Below, in pieces: positions 18,607-28,884 of a DNA stretch of 64,000 bases (its first letter is position 1; each line of letters opens with the position of its first letter). Under the pieces are notes generated by a model. That model worked only from the letters and a program-made list of their open reading frames with translations, did no database searches and was not told the origin of the DNA. The position numbers were made by a program, and so were the translations under genes. Source of the DNA: Mucilaginibacter sp. OK268. Lineage in GTDB: Bacteria > Bacteroidota > Bacteroidia > Sphingobacteriales > Sphingobacteriaceae. The stretch lies in NCBI RefSeq assembly GCF_900103125.1, contig NZ_FNJV01000010.1, forward strand, positions 186,001 through 250,000, read 5' to 3'.

Positions 18607-19821
18607 TTACTTATCAACAAATACTTGCTTAATAGCATCGAGATAACCGAATTTATTTAAAGTGTCGGGTTCTAAATAACTACCTTCGGTCCACTCATTC
18701 CAGGAATTAATAGTCAGGATTTTGGTTTTATTAAGGTGTTTATCCATAAAATCTTTAGCTTCTATTAATGCATTTTTAAAGGCATTGGGTGTGTTGCCGA
18801 TAATAATGGGCGTATAAGGATATCCGAAATTTCCCCATGAACTTTCCTGATTAGTTCGTGGAGATGAGTCCCAACCCATAGATACATTGGGATAATAAGG
18901 TACGTTGAATTTTCCGCTGGCGTTTAAAGCATATTTAAAATACACATTCTTTACAGAATCATACGCGTTGGTCGGAAAACTATTTAGGACTACATGATGT
19001 ATCCACACATAATCTGTTACCGAATTAAATCCTAAATTTTTAACCAAAAGGTCTGGAGAAATAATTGTTTTTTCCCCGGGAAGTATGGTATTGCCCCAAA
19101 CAACAGCATTAATATTTAAATCTTTAAACCCGGCTTTTTTTGTTTTGGCCCGAAAATCAGCGATCGCTTTTGCCGCACCCTCTAAGCTTCCAAAGCTATC
19201 CAGGAAATTTCCCAGGTCATAGATTGAAAAATATGGGCATCCATCTATTTTCCAATAGGAAGGGTGTTTAAAATATTTTGTTATAATATAATCTGTCATT
19301 TTATCCCAGGTTTCGGCGGTGATTTTACCCGGGTACATCAGTTTTTGAGGTTTCCCATGAGTAGCAGGATGAAGATCGCTCCAATTATGATTTGCCCACA
19401 TTAAACTAAACTTCATCAGGTTATTATTTTTAGCCATCATAAAACCGTTTTCTAAGCCCCTCTCCAAAAATGGCCCATCATTATAATAGTACCAGTCAAA
19501 AATGAACGCGTTAATTCCGTGCGTAGAAGCTGTTTCTATCTTTTGAGCCATTTGTAATGGATTGGCTTCATCCGTATACCCCCATAAAGGAACTTTGGGT
19601 TGATCATGTCCTTCAAAACGTGGTTTTGCTTTTTTTACAAGCTCCCATTCTGTCCAGTTCTTTCCGCGATATTCTTCATTCCGTTTATCGATATGATAAT
19701 CCGGGAAGTAGTAAACGGCAATTTGATATTTCCCGTTTGAGGATTTTTTTTGCTGACCATATGCGCCCGTAAATACGCACAACAATAAAGATATAGTTGG
19801 CACAATATTTTTCCTGTTCAT
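18607..19821 (-). CDS. Exported WbsX / GH99-like protein
   Basis: 404 residues with a signal peptide ending at AYGQQ. The mature part has the signatures of the WbsX/GH99-like family: AVYYFPDYH, GKNWTEWELVKKAKPRF, GINAFIFDWYYYNDGPFLERGL, SLMWANHNWSD and, near the end, TINSWNEWTEGSYLEPD. Relatives are found in polysaccharide loci and act on, or near, mannose-type glycans; enzyme activity for this subfamily is not settled. It stands alone, convergent with the monooxygenase. The 278 bp upstream show no motif I can name. Confidence 0.85.
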   Translation of the reverse strand: MNRKNIVPTISLLLCVFTGAYGQQKKSSNGKYQIAVYYFPDYHIDKRNEEYRGKNWTEWELVKKAKPRFEGHDQPKVPLWGYTDEANPLQMAQKIETASTHGINAFIFDWYYYNDGPFLERGLENGFMMAKNNNLMKFSLMWANHNWSDLHPATHGKPQKLMYPGKITAETWDKMTDYIITKYFKHPSYWKIDGCPYFSIYDLGNFLDSFGSLEGAAKAIADFRAKTKKAGFKDLNINAVVWGNTILPGEKTIISPDLLVKNLGFNSVTDYVWIHHVVLNSFPTNAYDSVKNVYFKYALNASGKFNVPYYPNVSMGWDSSPRTNQESSWGNFGYPYTPIIIGNTPNAFKNALIEAKDFMDKHLNKTKILTINSWNEWTEGSYLEPDTLNKFGYLDAIKQVFVDK

Positions 19822-20099
19822 AAAAATTACTTTTTAAAGCTGCTGCGGCTAACGTTGGGGTATGAAAGACAGCTAATAACTGGTTTCTAAAAAGGGTAAG
19901 TTAATAACAACTTCCCTCCAAACCATCATGCACTGTCATGCCGAAAAATGCCAACAACCGGACGCCTTATGTGATTAAATGTTCGATATTCATTCCTTAG
20001 GAGGTAATACAACTTAACACCGGAACTACTTGAAAGTTAATTCTCTATTAACAATGGCGAAGTATATTTGCTGGCAGACAAATATACTTTTATAGTATT

Positions 20100-21503
20100 A
20101 TGCAGCCATTTCTTAACTTTTACAAACAAAGTCACTTTGTCCTGATTTGTCTGGTATCTATACTTATTTTACAAAGTTCTTGCAAAAAAGATAATAATAC
20201 GCCCAGCTATCCCTCCGGCAGCAATGAAAATATAAACAGCTGGATGCTTGATAGCCTGAAACGCTATTATTACTGGAGTGATGGACTGCCTTCCAAACCT
20301 GCGCTTAACAGGACTCCGCTGGAGTTTTTTTCCGCCATACGAAATTCCAGTGACCGCTTTTCCTATATTTTATTGCCCGGTGATCTCTCCACGGTTAGCC
20401 CTACCAACAAAAGTCAATACGGGTTTGATTATACTACGATCAAAGAAAAAAACACAGGCTTAGTTTTTGGAGTGGTTAAGCTTGTCTTAAACGATTCTCC
20501 GGCTTCCAGATCCGGTTTAAAGCGCGGCGATTATATCAGCAAAATTAATGGTAAAATTATAACCCAGGAAAATGCCGTGGCTTTACAACAGGAATTGCTT
20601 TCGGGCAGCCAGGTTACCATCACATTGGCAGAGGTGAACGGAAATGAGTTAAAAGATATTGGCTCAGCTGAGTTAACTGCTGGGTTTACTTTTGAACAAC
20701 CTGCCGTAAGTAGTATTGTCGACAAGGGGAGTTCCAAAATTGCCTATCTGTATATATACGATTTTAGTCCAGGATTGGCCACCTCGCTATATAATACTTT
20801 TATGAGTTTTAAAAATGCCGGTGTAACAGAGCTTATTCTGGATCTTCGCTACAACTCTGGAGGGCAGGTTGCGGAAGCCGCGGGACTTTGTACCATGATC
20901 GCATCCGGAGTGAAGTATACCACTCCTTTTATCACTTATAAAGGGAATAAAAATGGAGGTACCAGATCCGAATCTTTAGGTGATGCGGCCAGCTTTGATC
21001 ATACTTTAAATTTTAATACACTTTTGCAAGCTAACCTGAACTTAAAAAGGGTGTTTATTTTAGGAACGGGTGCAACCGCTTCGGCTTCGGAGGTGATGAT
21101 CAACAATTTAAAACCCTATATGCAGGTTGTGCTGATCGGCGAAAAAACGAGAGGTAAAGATGAAGCTTCGTTTAAAATTTCTGATGCCAGGATCCCCAAA
21201 CAAGTGGAATGGGAAATGCACCCGATTGTTTATAAACTGTTTAACGCAACAGGAAATGGAGGTTATAGCGCTGGCATAGATCCCGATATTAGTGTTACAG
21301 AATTGAATGATCTTCCTTTGCAACCTTTCGGTGCCTGGGAAGACCCCTTGGTTAAAGCTGCCCTGAATAGAATTGCTGGTAATAGTACTGTTGCGATCGC
21401 ACGACTAAAAAGCTCCAATAAGTTGAACCTTGTTGCCGGAAACATATTGGCCGATTCCCGTGCAATGCTTACTTCTGCAAGTACTGTAATTACTCACCGG
21501 TAA
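20100..21503 (+). CDS. S41-family (C-terminal processing) protease, lipoprotein
   Basis: 467 residues. The signal ends in LQSSC (Cys28), so it is a lipoprotein. After an N-terminal helical part comes a PDZ domain (VVKLVLNDSPASRSGLKRGDYISKIN split over residues about 125-200) and the S41 catalytic domain. Ser328 in TASASEVM and Lys353 in EKTRGKDEA have the 25-residue spacing of the Ser/Lys pair in E. coli Tsp. It should cleave periplasmic or surface proteins near their C-terminus. It sits 52 bp before the ECF sigma ORF, but a functional link is not obvious. Confidence 0.92.
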   Translation: MQPFLNFYKQSHFVLICLVSILILQSSCKKDNNTPSYPSGSNENINSWMLDSLKRYYYWSDGLPSKPALNRTPLEFFSAIRNSSDRFSYILLPGDLSTVSPTNKSQYGFDYTTIKEKNTGLVFGVVKLVLNDSPASRSGLKRGDYISKINGKIITQENAVALQQELLSGSQVTITLAEVNGNELKDIGSAELTAGFTFEQPAVSSIVDKGSSKIAYLYIYDFSPGLATSLYNTFMSFKNAGVTELILDLRYNSGGQVAEAAGLCTMIASGVKYTTPFITYKGNKNGGTRSESLGDAASFDHTLNFNTLLQANLNLKRVFILGTGATASASEVMINNLKPYMQVVLIGEKTRGKDEASFKISDARIPKQVEWEMHPIVYKLFNATGNGGYSAGIDPDISVTELNDLPLQPFGAWEDPLVKAALNRIAGNSTVAIARLKSSNKLNLVAGNILADSRAMLTSASTVITHR

Positions 21504-21579
21504 ACTGGTAAAGCTTCTCTTATAGTTAACATTAACTTCAAATTACCCGCTTAACTTGCAATGCTTAATCTCCTGCTGT

Positions 21580-22185
21580 ATGAAACATTTGGACAACTTA
21601 TCTATCAAGGAACTTTTGTGCCTTATCCAAACCGGGAATACCGATGCCTTTGGTGAAGTTTATAAATTATACAGAAGAAAAGTATATTGTTTTGCCTACC
21701 GTTTTGTACGTAGTTCTGAAGAAGCCAATGAATTAACCCAGGATGTATTTGTTCGTTTATGGGAAAACAGGATGAAAATTAACCCTGATAAAAATTTTGA
21801 AGCCTATCTGTTTAGCATGGTTCGCAGCAACTTTTTAGATGCCTTAAAAAAGCAAGCCCGGATGTCTGTTTACCGAACGGCAAATGCCGAAGAGCCGGCT
21901 TTTAATTCAACAGAAAGTTATATGGATTTTACGGAATGCCGCCAGATAGCCATGAATGCTATTGAAACGCTTTCTCCACAAGTTAAAGTCGCATATCTGT
22001 TGAGCAGAGAAGATGGTTGCTCGCATGAGGATATTTCCAGACAAATGGGCCTTTCTAAAAATACGGTGAATAACCACATTAAAAAATCCTTAACCCATAT
22101 CCGTACCAGGATCCGTTACTTATCTCCGGATACTGTTCTTCCTTTTGTGTTATTGATGCTGGCCTCCTTTCCCGAAATGTGTTAG
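21580..22185 (+). CDS. ECF sigma factor (FecI-like)
   Basis: About 201 residues from the ATG at 21580 (MKHLDNLSIKELL). Region 2 is visible (AFGEVYKLYRRKVYCFAYRF, then EANELTQDVFVRLWENR), and region 4 has ALSPQVKVAYLLSREDGCSHEDIS-type helix-turn-helix sequence. In Bacteroidota such factors are held by FecR and released by an STN-bearing TonB receptor. Both partners follow at 22642 and 23812, but a 456-bp gap containing a palindromic repeat separates sigma from FecR, which is unusual. An upstream in-frame ATG at 21556 is less likely. Confidence 0.9.
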   Translation: MKHLDNLSIKELLCLIQTGNTDAFGEVYKLYRRKVYCFAYRFVRSSEEANELTQDVFVRLWENRMKINPDKNFEAYLFSMVRSNFLDALKKQARMSVYRTANAEEPAFNSTESYMDFTECRQIAMNAIETLSPQVKVAYLLSREDGCSHEDISRQMGLSKNTVNNHIKKSLTHIRTRIRYLSPDTVLPFVLLMLASFPEMC

Positions 22186-22319
22186 CCTGGTTTTTTATCT
22201 TTTCTTGAACCCGCTGTTTGTATTACTTGCCCGAAAGGGCAATTATTGTTTTATAGTATTAGTAGCAAAACTATTTGGTATGGAGGTAACCCCAGAACAG
22301 GCGGTCCATTTGTTACAGA

Positions 22320-22419
22320 AGTGGGTTTACATGGTTTACACTTTTTATGGTTTGTATTGGTTTAATTTATTGATAATCAATAAATTAAATGTGTTTTACC
22401 CTTATTTAATGTAAACCCA
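22320..22419 (+). repeat. ~100-bp palindromic repeat (copy 1), MITE-like
   Basis: Ends are a perfect 11-bp inverted repeat, TGGGTTTACAT (22322-22332) and ATGTAAACCCA (22409-22419). The middle is a perfect 13-bp stem, TTTAATTTATTGA (22361-22373) with TCAATAAATTAAA (22377-22389). The first 29 bases (22320-22348) recur without mismatch, inverted, at 32143-32171. There is no transposase, so it is either a non-autonomous element or a recombination site. It lies in the 456-bp gap between sigma and FecR; the rest of that gap is AT-rich and featureless. Confidence 0.7.
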
Positions 22420-22641
22420 TTATATGATTTCGATGTTGGAAATTCAAAATTCATTATTCGATATTATTCCCTTATTAAAGTTTTCAAAATAAGTTTTCAT
22501 GAAAAAAGTATATAAATTATTATGCTGATTATGAGTCACTTAATTCAAAGTGGAAAATATATCACCAGGTCATATAGCTGTTAAGCCTTTCCCAATCTTA
22601 TATACATATATAAGTTGTTAAAAAATATTGGGATCATAAAG

Positions 22642-23670
22642 GTGAAACATCAAGAGGAAATCAGAAGATTATTTAAAATGTACCTGGAGGGCAAAACAAA
22701 TGCCCGTCAGAATACCATTTTGTTTCACTATTTAAACAACAACAAAAACGCAGAACAGGAATTATCTGATCTTATGGGTGAGGCCTGGGAGCAGGAACCT
22801 GCGATCAGGGATAACTCGGCTGAAGCGAATGAGGGCTTGGAGCAGTTATGGACAAAAATTGACCACAAGAAGCAAAAAACCATTCAGCGATACCAGATAC
22901 TTAAATATGCAGCCTCATTAGTTATGATCTGCTCCGCTGTATTTGTATACAAAGCCAGCCAGAAAAAGCAACCGGAAATTGCAAGATCAATTGCTGTTAT
23001 CACCAAAACAACAGCGAGTGGAGAAAAAGTAAAAATGCTACTGCCTGATAGCTCCATTGTTTACCTGGGTAGCCGCAGTAAGATCTCCTGGCCAGAACAT
23101 TTTGAAAAAGGAAAAGTCAGGAATGTTTCTCTGGAGGGCGAAGCCTTTTTCGAGGTGAAGCATGATGCTACGAGTCCTTTTATTATCCGGTCGGGAAAAA
23201 TGGAAACTCAGGTTTTGGGGACTTCATTTAATATTTATGCTTATCCGGAAGACAAAATATTTACCGTATCAGTAAGGACAGGCAAAGTAGGAGTAATCGA
23301 GAAAAGCCCCGGAGCCCGTAAGACCCTTTCGCTTTTAACAGCAGGTATGAAGATAGTTTATGAGACAGATAACGGAAAGTTCAGGATCAATGTTGGGCAG
23401 GTTAGTGAAGCAGATAGCTGGACAAATAACCGGTTTGTGTTTCACGATGAAAACTTAGGCTCCATGCTGGTTAAGCTTGAACGCTACTACAATGTTCATT
23501 TTGAAGTAAAGAGCGCTAAGTTAAAAGCATGCCGGTTTAACGCCACTTTTTCGGATATAAATATTAACGAAGTGATGCGGCAGTTGAAAATTATGAGCAG
23601 CGGTCATATCAAATATAAAATTAGTGACGACAAAACAAAAATTGTCTTGTGGGGGGAGACTTGTGAATGA
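22642..23670 (+). CDS. FecR-family anti-sigma factor
   Basis: 342 residues if started at GTG 22642 (just before KHQEEIRRLF); a TTG at 22615 gives 351. No ATG lies in a suitable place. The N-terminal cytoplasmic part is the short helical sigma-binding region (MYLEGKTNARQNTILFHYLNN), one membrane helix follows at about residues 93-112, and the periplasmic part has the FecR core: GEKVKMLLPDSSIVYLGSRS, LEGEAFFEVKHD and VLGTSFNIYAYPED. It should hold the sigma factor at 21580 and respond to the STN domain of the receptor encoded next. Confidence 0.9.
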   Translation: MKHQEEIRRLFKMYLEGKTNARQNTILFHYLNNNKNAEQELSDLMGEAWEQEPAIRDNSAEANEGLEQLWTKIDHKKQKTIQRYQILKYAASLVMICSAVFVYKASQKKQPEIARSIAVITKTTASGEKVKMLLPDSSIVYLGSRSKISWPEHFEKGKVRNVSLEGEAFFEVKHDATSPFIIRSGKMETQVLGTSFNIYAYPEDKIFTVSVRTGKVGVIEKSPGARKTLSLLTAGMKIVYETDNGKFRINVGQVSEADSWTNNRFVFHDENLGSMLVKLERYYNVHFEVKSAKLKACRFNATFSDININEVMRQLKIMSSGHIKYKISDDKTKIVLWGETCE

Positions 23671-23811
23671 ACATTTAACCGCGGGATAAAATCCGTACGC
23701 GAAAGCTTATACAAAGAAATAGTAATTAAAATACGAAACCGCCCTGCGTCAACAGAACGGTTTCAAAGAAATAGTTTTTAACTCGTGAAAATTAAAAATC
23801 GTCGTAAACTT

Positions 23812-26800
23812 ATGAATATAAGCTTTTACAAAAAAGTAAATAACCATTTTTCCAGAATTAGCTGCAAGGCAATCCTGTTTATGTTCCTATTATTTTGCCA
23901 TGTTTCCGGCAACTCATTTGGGTCAGTTTTAGGACAAGAAAGAGTTCCTGGTAATATCAGTCTGAAATTATTAGCAGCAAGCATCCCGGAAGGGCTTGCC
24001 ATATTAGAAAATAAAGCAGGCTGTGTGATCAATTATAACAAGTCTATTTTCAATGAAGGCAGTCGTATCAATATCGATGTAAAAGACGTAACCCTAGCCC
24101 AGGTGCTAAAACAGATACTGACCGGCACTCACGTAGGATTCAAGTTTGCCGATGAGCATACTGTACTCTTATACAAGCTGCCTGCACCTGTAAAACCTGG
24201 TAAGATCAGCGGGAAAGTACTGGATGAAAAAGGAGAAACTCTTCCAGGTGCATCTGTCAGAATAATTGAAACAGGGAATGGTACACAAACAAGTGTAAAT
24301 GGCGAATACATATTAAGTGTAGCCCCGGGTACTTATACGCTGGAGATCACTTATATATCCTACCAAACAATGCGCATCAGCGGGGTGGTGGTAACGGAGG
24401 ACAAGAATACCTCTTTAAATATTACATTAAAACCAGCAAGCTCTGCTTTAAAAGAAGTAGTTGTTACGGCCAGCTATCGCAAAGCATCAGTTGATGGACT
24501 GCTTATCCGGCAGAAAAACGCTTCGGAAATTAGTAACGGTATCAGTGCTGAGCAGTTGGCCCGCACACCGGATAAAAATATCGGTGAAAGCTTAAAACGG
24601 ATCAGTGGAGTGAGTACGATTGATAATAAGTTTGTATTGGTTAGGGGTATTGGCGAACGCTACAATACGGCCACGCTGGATGGAACGATACTGCCAAGTA
24701 CCGAGGCGCAGAGCCGTAACTTTTCTTTTGATATGATCCCCGCTGGTTTGGTAGACAATGTGGTGGTGAGTAAAACGGTTACACCCGATATGAATGCCAG
24801 TTTTGGTGGTGGTCTCATCCAAATTAATACCAAGGATATCCCGAATGAAAATTTCATAAGCTTCACGGCCGGGGCGGCATACAATGACCAAAGCACCGGT
24901 AAAGATTTCCTGAGCCACAAACGTGGGAAATATGATTACTTCGGTTTTGACGACGGCCGGAGGGATTTTCCTAAGGACCTGGTTCACACCAACAGAGGTA
25001 CGGCCCCTAATATTACGCTCTCTGACGCGGATTATCAAAAAAAGGTAGTTGATCAAAGTAAAAGGTTTACGAATGACAACTTTACCATGTATAAATATAA
25101 AACAGCTCCTTCGCAAAACTACCAGTTTTCTATAGGTCGTTTATTGACATTGGATACTGTAAACAATAATAAGTTAGGCTTTACCGGCGCCATAAGTTAT
25201 CGTAATACGCAAAATATTAACGTTATAGATGATCAGTCCCGGGGGGGATCGTCTGGCTGGGGCATTCAGCGCCCTGATTTAAATACAGGCGCTTCCTATG
25301 TATTTAATACCACTTTGGGGGCATTATTAAATGTGGGTTTGCAACTGGGTAAAAACCGTTTTAGCCTACGCAATACTTATACGCATGTGTATGATAATAC
25401 ATTGACAAGGATAACGGGGTACGATCTTGATAATGGCGGTAGTTATATACCTATCCACACACCAAACCGGATTTTGGAGGCAGATGACCCAACTTATACC
25501 ACTTTGTTGCAAAATAAACTGAGCGGACAGCATCAATTGGGAAAAGTAAAAATAGAATGGGATGCTGCCAGAACTTCGGTAAGCAGGGAGGAAAAAGACG
25601 CGGGTATTGCTACGAGTCGCCCCGTTTTGGTAGGCGATAGTTATCAATATTTTTATAGTTTTAGTAGACTTACCGAAGCCAGAATATCAGAAACATCACG
25701 TCAGCACGCTTTTAATAAAGAAAATCACTACTCCTGGAACCTGTCGGGTACCCTGCCATTTACATTTGCCGGTATCCGCAGCAGTTTAAAAGCGGGCTAT
25801 TTTGGCAATCACAAAAACGCGGAATTTGACTGGCAGATCGCGGCTTTGGCAGCTACCGAAAAGTACGCGGATAGTGTATGGTATAAGCCTATAGGTGAAA
25901 TGATCGACCCGAAAAATATCGCTTATGATAAATTTATATACGCTATCGATCCCTCCTTCCTGGATAGCTACAAAGGTAAAAGCCAGATACACGCGGGCTA
26001 TGTGATGCTGGATAACCGGCTATTTGATAAACTCAGGCTGGTATGGGGTTTAAGGGGCGAGTATTATAAATATACCGAGATTAAACAAGGCGCAATTATT
26101 AAAGGAGGGGCAGAGAATATATTTTCGATAAAACCCGATAAGCGCTGGCAATGGCTCCCATCGGCTAATTTAACCTACAGCCCTATACAGTCCCTGAATA
26201 TCAGGGGAGCTGTTTCCAGCAGTGTGGTAAGGCCCGAATTGATGGATAATAACCCGTTTTTGAGGTATAGCCCGATACTGGATGCTTTATATGGGAACAA
26301 AGGTTTGTATAGCACCCGCATTAATAGCTATGATCTTAAAACAGAGTGGTTCCCGGGCCTGGGCGAAATTATTTCGGTAGGTGGTTTTTATAAACGTTTT
26401 GATAAGCCAGTAGAATTAAATGCTATCAGGGTGAATGGCAATCCAAATTATTACCTGCAAAACGCGGATTGGGCAAAAGTGTATGGCCTGGAATTTGAAT
26501 TGCGCAAAAATTTCGGTTTTATAGCTGATGAGGGAATCCTGAAAAACATAACAGCTTACGGTAACCTTACCCTGCAAAAGTCAACCGTGCAAAGTACTTA
26601 TACTGTAGACCCCGGAGGCGGCAAACCATATATACAAGTTCCCACTCAACAAAAAAGATCCCTGTATGGGCAGTCGCCTTACCTGTATAATATGGGCTTA
26701 CAGTACATCGGCAACCATCTTGGTTTTAATGCGGCTTATAATAAATCGGGACGTAAAACCTACATCGTTAGTGATATCCCTTCCTTTATTGAATATGAAA

Positions 26801-27048
26801 AGCCAAGGGATCAACTGGATATTCAAATTAGCTACCGTTTCCTGAAAAATAAGATGGAAGTTAAATTCAACATGGCTAATCTTACTAATAATATATCCAC
26901 TATTTACCGCAATACAGCCAGTTATGAGGCAAATTCTGAGACTGTCCTCAAATCGGGGTTTAGTAATAATTACGAAAAAGGAGACCAGGTGATGTTTCAA
27001 CAGCGCTTTGGACGTACCTACAGCACATCACTTACTTATAATTTTTAA
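23812..27048 (+). CDS. TonB-dependent receptor with STN and carboxypeptidase-regulatory domains
   Basis: 1078 residues from ATG 23812 (a GTG at 23785 would add nine). Signal peptide to about residue 38, an STN signalling domain (ILENKAGCVINYNKSIF ... VTLAQVLKQILTG), then a carboxypeptidase-regulatory domain (ISGKVLDEKGETLPGASVRI), a plug (GISAEQLARTPDKNIGESLK, RISGVST, DMNASFGGGLIQINTKDIP) and a C-terminal beta-barrel ending in YSTSLTYNF with terminal Phe. It lacks the SusC/RagA plug signatures, and no SusD follows. It imports an unknown ligand and should signal through FecR to the ECF sigma. The two lipoproteins downstream are probable partners. Confidence 0.93.
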   Translation: MNISFYKKVNNHFSRISCKAILFMFLLFCHVSGNSFGSVLGQERVPGNISLKLLAASIPEGLAILENKAGCVINYNKSIFNEGSRINIDVKDVTLAQVLKQILTGTHVGFKFADEHTVLLYKLPAPVKPGKISGKVLDEKGETLPGASVRIIETGNGTQTSVNGEYILSVAPGTYTLEITYISYQTMRISGVVVTEDKNTSLNITLKPASSALKEVVVTASYRKASVDGLLIRQKNASEISNGISAEQLARTPDKNIGESLKRISGVSTIDNKFVLVRGIGERYNTATLDGTILPSTEAQSRNFSFDMIPAGLVDNVVVSKTVTPDMNASFGGGLIQINTKDIPNENFISFTAGAAYNDQSTGKDFLSHKRGKYDYFGFDDGRRDFPKDLVHTNRGTAPNITLSDADYQKKVVDQSKRFTNDNFTMYKYKTAPSQNYQFSIGRLLTLDTVNNNKLGFTGAISYRNTQNINVIDDQSRGGSSGWGIQRPDLNTGASYVFNTTLGALLNVGLQLGKNRFSLRNTYTHVYDNTLTRITGYDLDNGGSYIPIHTPNRILEADDPTYTTLLQNKLSGQHQLGKVKIEWDAARTSVSREEKDAGIATSRPVLVGDSYQYFYSFSRLTEARISETSRQHAFNKENHYSWNLSGTLPFTFAGIRSSLKAGYFGNHKNAEFDWQIAALAATEKYADSVWYKPIGEMIDPKNIAYDKFIYAIDPSFLDSYKGKSQIHAGYVMLDNRLFDKLRLVWGLRGEYYKYTEIKQGAIIKGGAENIFSIKPDKRWQWLPSANLTYSPIQSLNIRGAVSSSVVRPELMDNNPFLRYSPILDALYGNKGLYSTRINSYDLKTEWFPGLGEIISVGGFYKRFDKPVELNAIRVNGNPNYYLQNADWAKVYGLEFELRKNFGFIADEGILKNITAYGNLTLQKSTVQSTYTVDPGGGKPYIQVPTQQKRSLYGQSPYLYNMGLQYIGNHLGFNAAYNKSGRKTYIVSDIPSFIEYEKPRDQLDIQISYRFLKNKMEVKFNMANLTNNISTIYRNTASYEANSETVLKSGFSNNYEKGDQVMFQQRFGRTYSTSLTYNF

Positions 27049-27137
27049 CAACGCGAATACATCATGAATGTAGATATATAATGGTTAAACGATTAAAAAT
27101 GGAGGAAAAAATAAAATCCTGCTGTGCTATAAAAGTA

Positions 27138-27167
27138 AAACGAAGGGTGCTCAACAACCCTTCGTTT
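27138..27167. terminator. Hairpin after the TonB receptor gene
   Basis: AAACGAAGGGT (27138-27148) and ACCCTTCGTTT (27157-27167) form a perfect 11-bp stem with an 8-base loop. No long T-run follows on the plus strand, so it may attenuate rather than stop transcription into the beta-helix gene. The rest of the 411-bp gap (27049-27459) is a probable 5' leader without a recognised motif. Confidence 0.5.
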
Positions 27168-27459
27168 AAAAACCGAATAGCTTGCTCGCTTACCGGCACA
27201 ACCAGGATAAACCTGAAAGTAATATAAAAATCCCCGGAAGGATGCCTGTTACCAAGCCAAGGGCTTATACCAGAAGATCGATACAGGTGAATTTTGTTCA
27301 GTTGTAAAGATAATAAAAAATTAAGTCTGAAAACAGCTTCTCTTTTTGATCTTGAAAAAGATGAGATGCTATTATTCTGACCTACAGAGAATTCCAAGTA
27401 AACCGAATAATGGGGGTTAAAAATTAAACTACCTCCCTGAAAAACAAAAAAACAACAAA

Positions 27460-28800
27460 ATGAAAAAAGTATCTTTAGTAGCCCTATGCCTGGCTGCAGG
27501 AATTTTAGTAACATCTTGTAAAAAAGAAGCCAATAATGGCGCTTCGTTTGATAACCGTAGTACTGCTGCTACCGATTACCCATCTTCTGTTACATCGTTA
27601 CCGGTAACTACAGTAAGCGGCGATATTACTACCAACACTACCTGGGATGCTGCTCATGTTTGGGAAATTAGTGGTGTGGTTACCGTAAGAAGCGGTGCTA
27701 CCCTGACTATTGCGGCAGGTACTTTCATCAAATCAACTGTAAATACTCCGAATGTTCAAAATGGTGTATTGGTAATAGCAAAAGGTGCTAAAATTAATGC
27801 TGTTGGTACTGCAAGCAGCCCTATCGTTTTCACCAGCCGTTACCTGTTAGATGGTAATAACGCTACTGTTGGAAAACCTGGTGATTTTGGTGGTGTTATC
27901 CTTTTAGGTAACGCTGTAATTAACGTAGGCGATAAATTAATTGAAGGTTTGGCCGATGATCCTAAATTCCATTATGGTGGTACCAATGATGCTGATAACA
28001 GCGGTACTATTCAGTTTGCCCGTATCGAATTTGCCGGTTATGTATTAGCTCCCAACGTTGAAGTAAACTCTTTAACTTTAGGCGGTGTAGGTAGCGGTAC
28101 TACTATCGATCACGTACAAGCATCTTATGGTCTTGATGACGGGTTTGAGTTTTTTGGTGGTAAAGTAAGCCCTAAATTCCTGATTTCGTTTGCAAATGAC
28201 GATGATCAGTTTGATTTTGATAATGGCTTTACCGGTACTATCCAGTTTGCTATCGGTGTAGTAGATGCTTACTCAACCCATAGCGCCAGCAGCGGTGCCA
28301 GCGATTCAAATGGTATCGAGTCTGATAATAACGCACCTGCTGAAGATGCAACTTTTAGCAAATTACCTAAAACTCACCCTACATTGTCAAATTTCAGTGT
28401 AATAGGTACTTCTGCTGCAACATTATCACCGGCTATTACTGCCCCAGGACTTAAATGGGCTTTCCGTAACCGTCGTGGTGCTGAGGCTACTGTAAACAAT
28501 TCTTTATTTACTGGTTATCCTACAGGCATCGTAGCTGATGTTGACGCAAATGCTTCACTGGTATCATTAAACAATGTTTCCACTCATGGCTTTACTGCTG
28601 CAACTTCAGTATTGGGTACCGGTGCATTTGTCACCTCAGGCGTATTAAATACTTCAACTGCAGCTGCCGCTCCTACCTGGGGTATGACTCAGCCGTTCTA
28701 TAATTCAGGTGCGGTTAATTTTGGCCCTGCACAAACTCGTGGTGCCATTACTTCTGCTTCTGGTAACTGGTTAGCTACCTGGACTAAATTTACTTTCTAA
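27460..28800 (+). CDS. Right-handed beta-helix surface lipoprotein
   Basis: 446 residues. The signal ends in VTSC, so a lipoprotein. The mature part shows short repeated strands with T, V and G (SGVVTVRSGATLTIAAGTFI, GVLVIAKGAKINAVGTASSP, GVILLGNAVINVGD) as in parallel beta-helix proteins, followed by acidic motifs DDGFEFFGG and DDDQFDFDNGF, and GIESDN. The family is widespread in Bacteroidota but its role is not defined. Base use is more uniform and rich in GGT and ACT codons than the neighbours, which fits high expression. It follows a TonB receptor and probably helps bind or shed its ligand (inference). The acidic motifs could bind calcium. Confidence 0.8.
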   Translation: MKKVSLVALCLAAGILVTSCKKEANNGASFDNRSTAATDYPSSVTSLPVTTVSGDITTNTTWDAAHVWEISGVVTVRSGATLTIAAGTFIKSTVNTPNVQNGVLVIAKGAKINAVGTASSPIVFTSRYLLDGNNATVGKPGDFGGVILLGNAVINVGDKLIEGLADDPKFHYGGTNDADNSGTIQFARIEFAGYVLAPNVEVNSLTLGGVGSGTTIDHVQASYGLDDGFEFFGGKVSPKFLISFANDDDQFDFDNGFTGTIQFAIGVVDAYSTHSASSGASDSNGIESDNNAPAEDATFSKLPKTHPTLSNFSVIGTSAATLSPAITAPGLKWAFRNRRGAEATVNNSLFTGYPTGIVADVDANASLVSLNNVSTHGFTAATSVLGTGAFVTSGVLNTSTAAAAPTWGMTQPFYNSGAVNFGPAQTRGAITSASGNWLATWTKFTF

Positions 28801-28825
28801 AACTTAGCATAAGTTTTTTATTACA

Positions 28826-28856
28826 ACCGGGGCATCATTTGATGCTCCGGTTTTTT
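28826..28856 (+). terminator. Strong intrinsic terminator
   Basis: ACCGGGGCATCA (28826-28837) pairs with TGATGCTCCGGT (28840-28851), one G-U pair, then six T residues. It follows the beta-helix gene by 25 bp and should raise its level relative to the lipoprotein gene downstream. Confidence 0.85.
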
Positions 28857-28884
28857 GAAAAATATTACATATTAACAAAAATTC

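Noticed and set aside
22205-22414. 69-codon ORF through repeat copy 1
   Set aside because: Its C-terminal half is translated repeat DNA. A short stretch (MEVTPEQAVHLLQK) looks protein-like and could be a fossil, but there is not enough to call a gene.
27062-27514. 150-codon minus-strand ORF after the TonB receptor
   Set aside because: It begins within the signal sequence of the beta-helix gene, spans a hairpin and a leader region, and its translation is low in complexity with no family features. Treated as chance.
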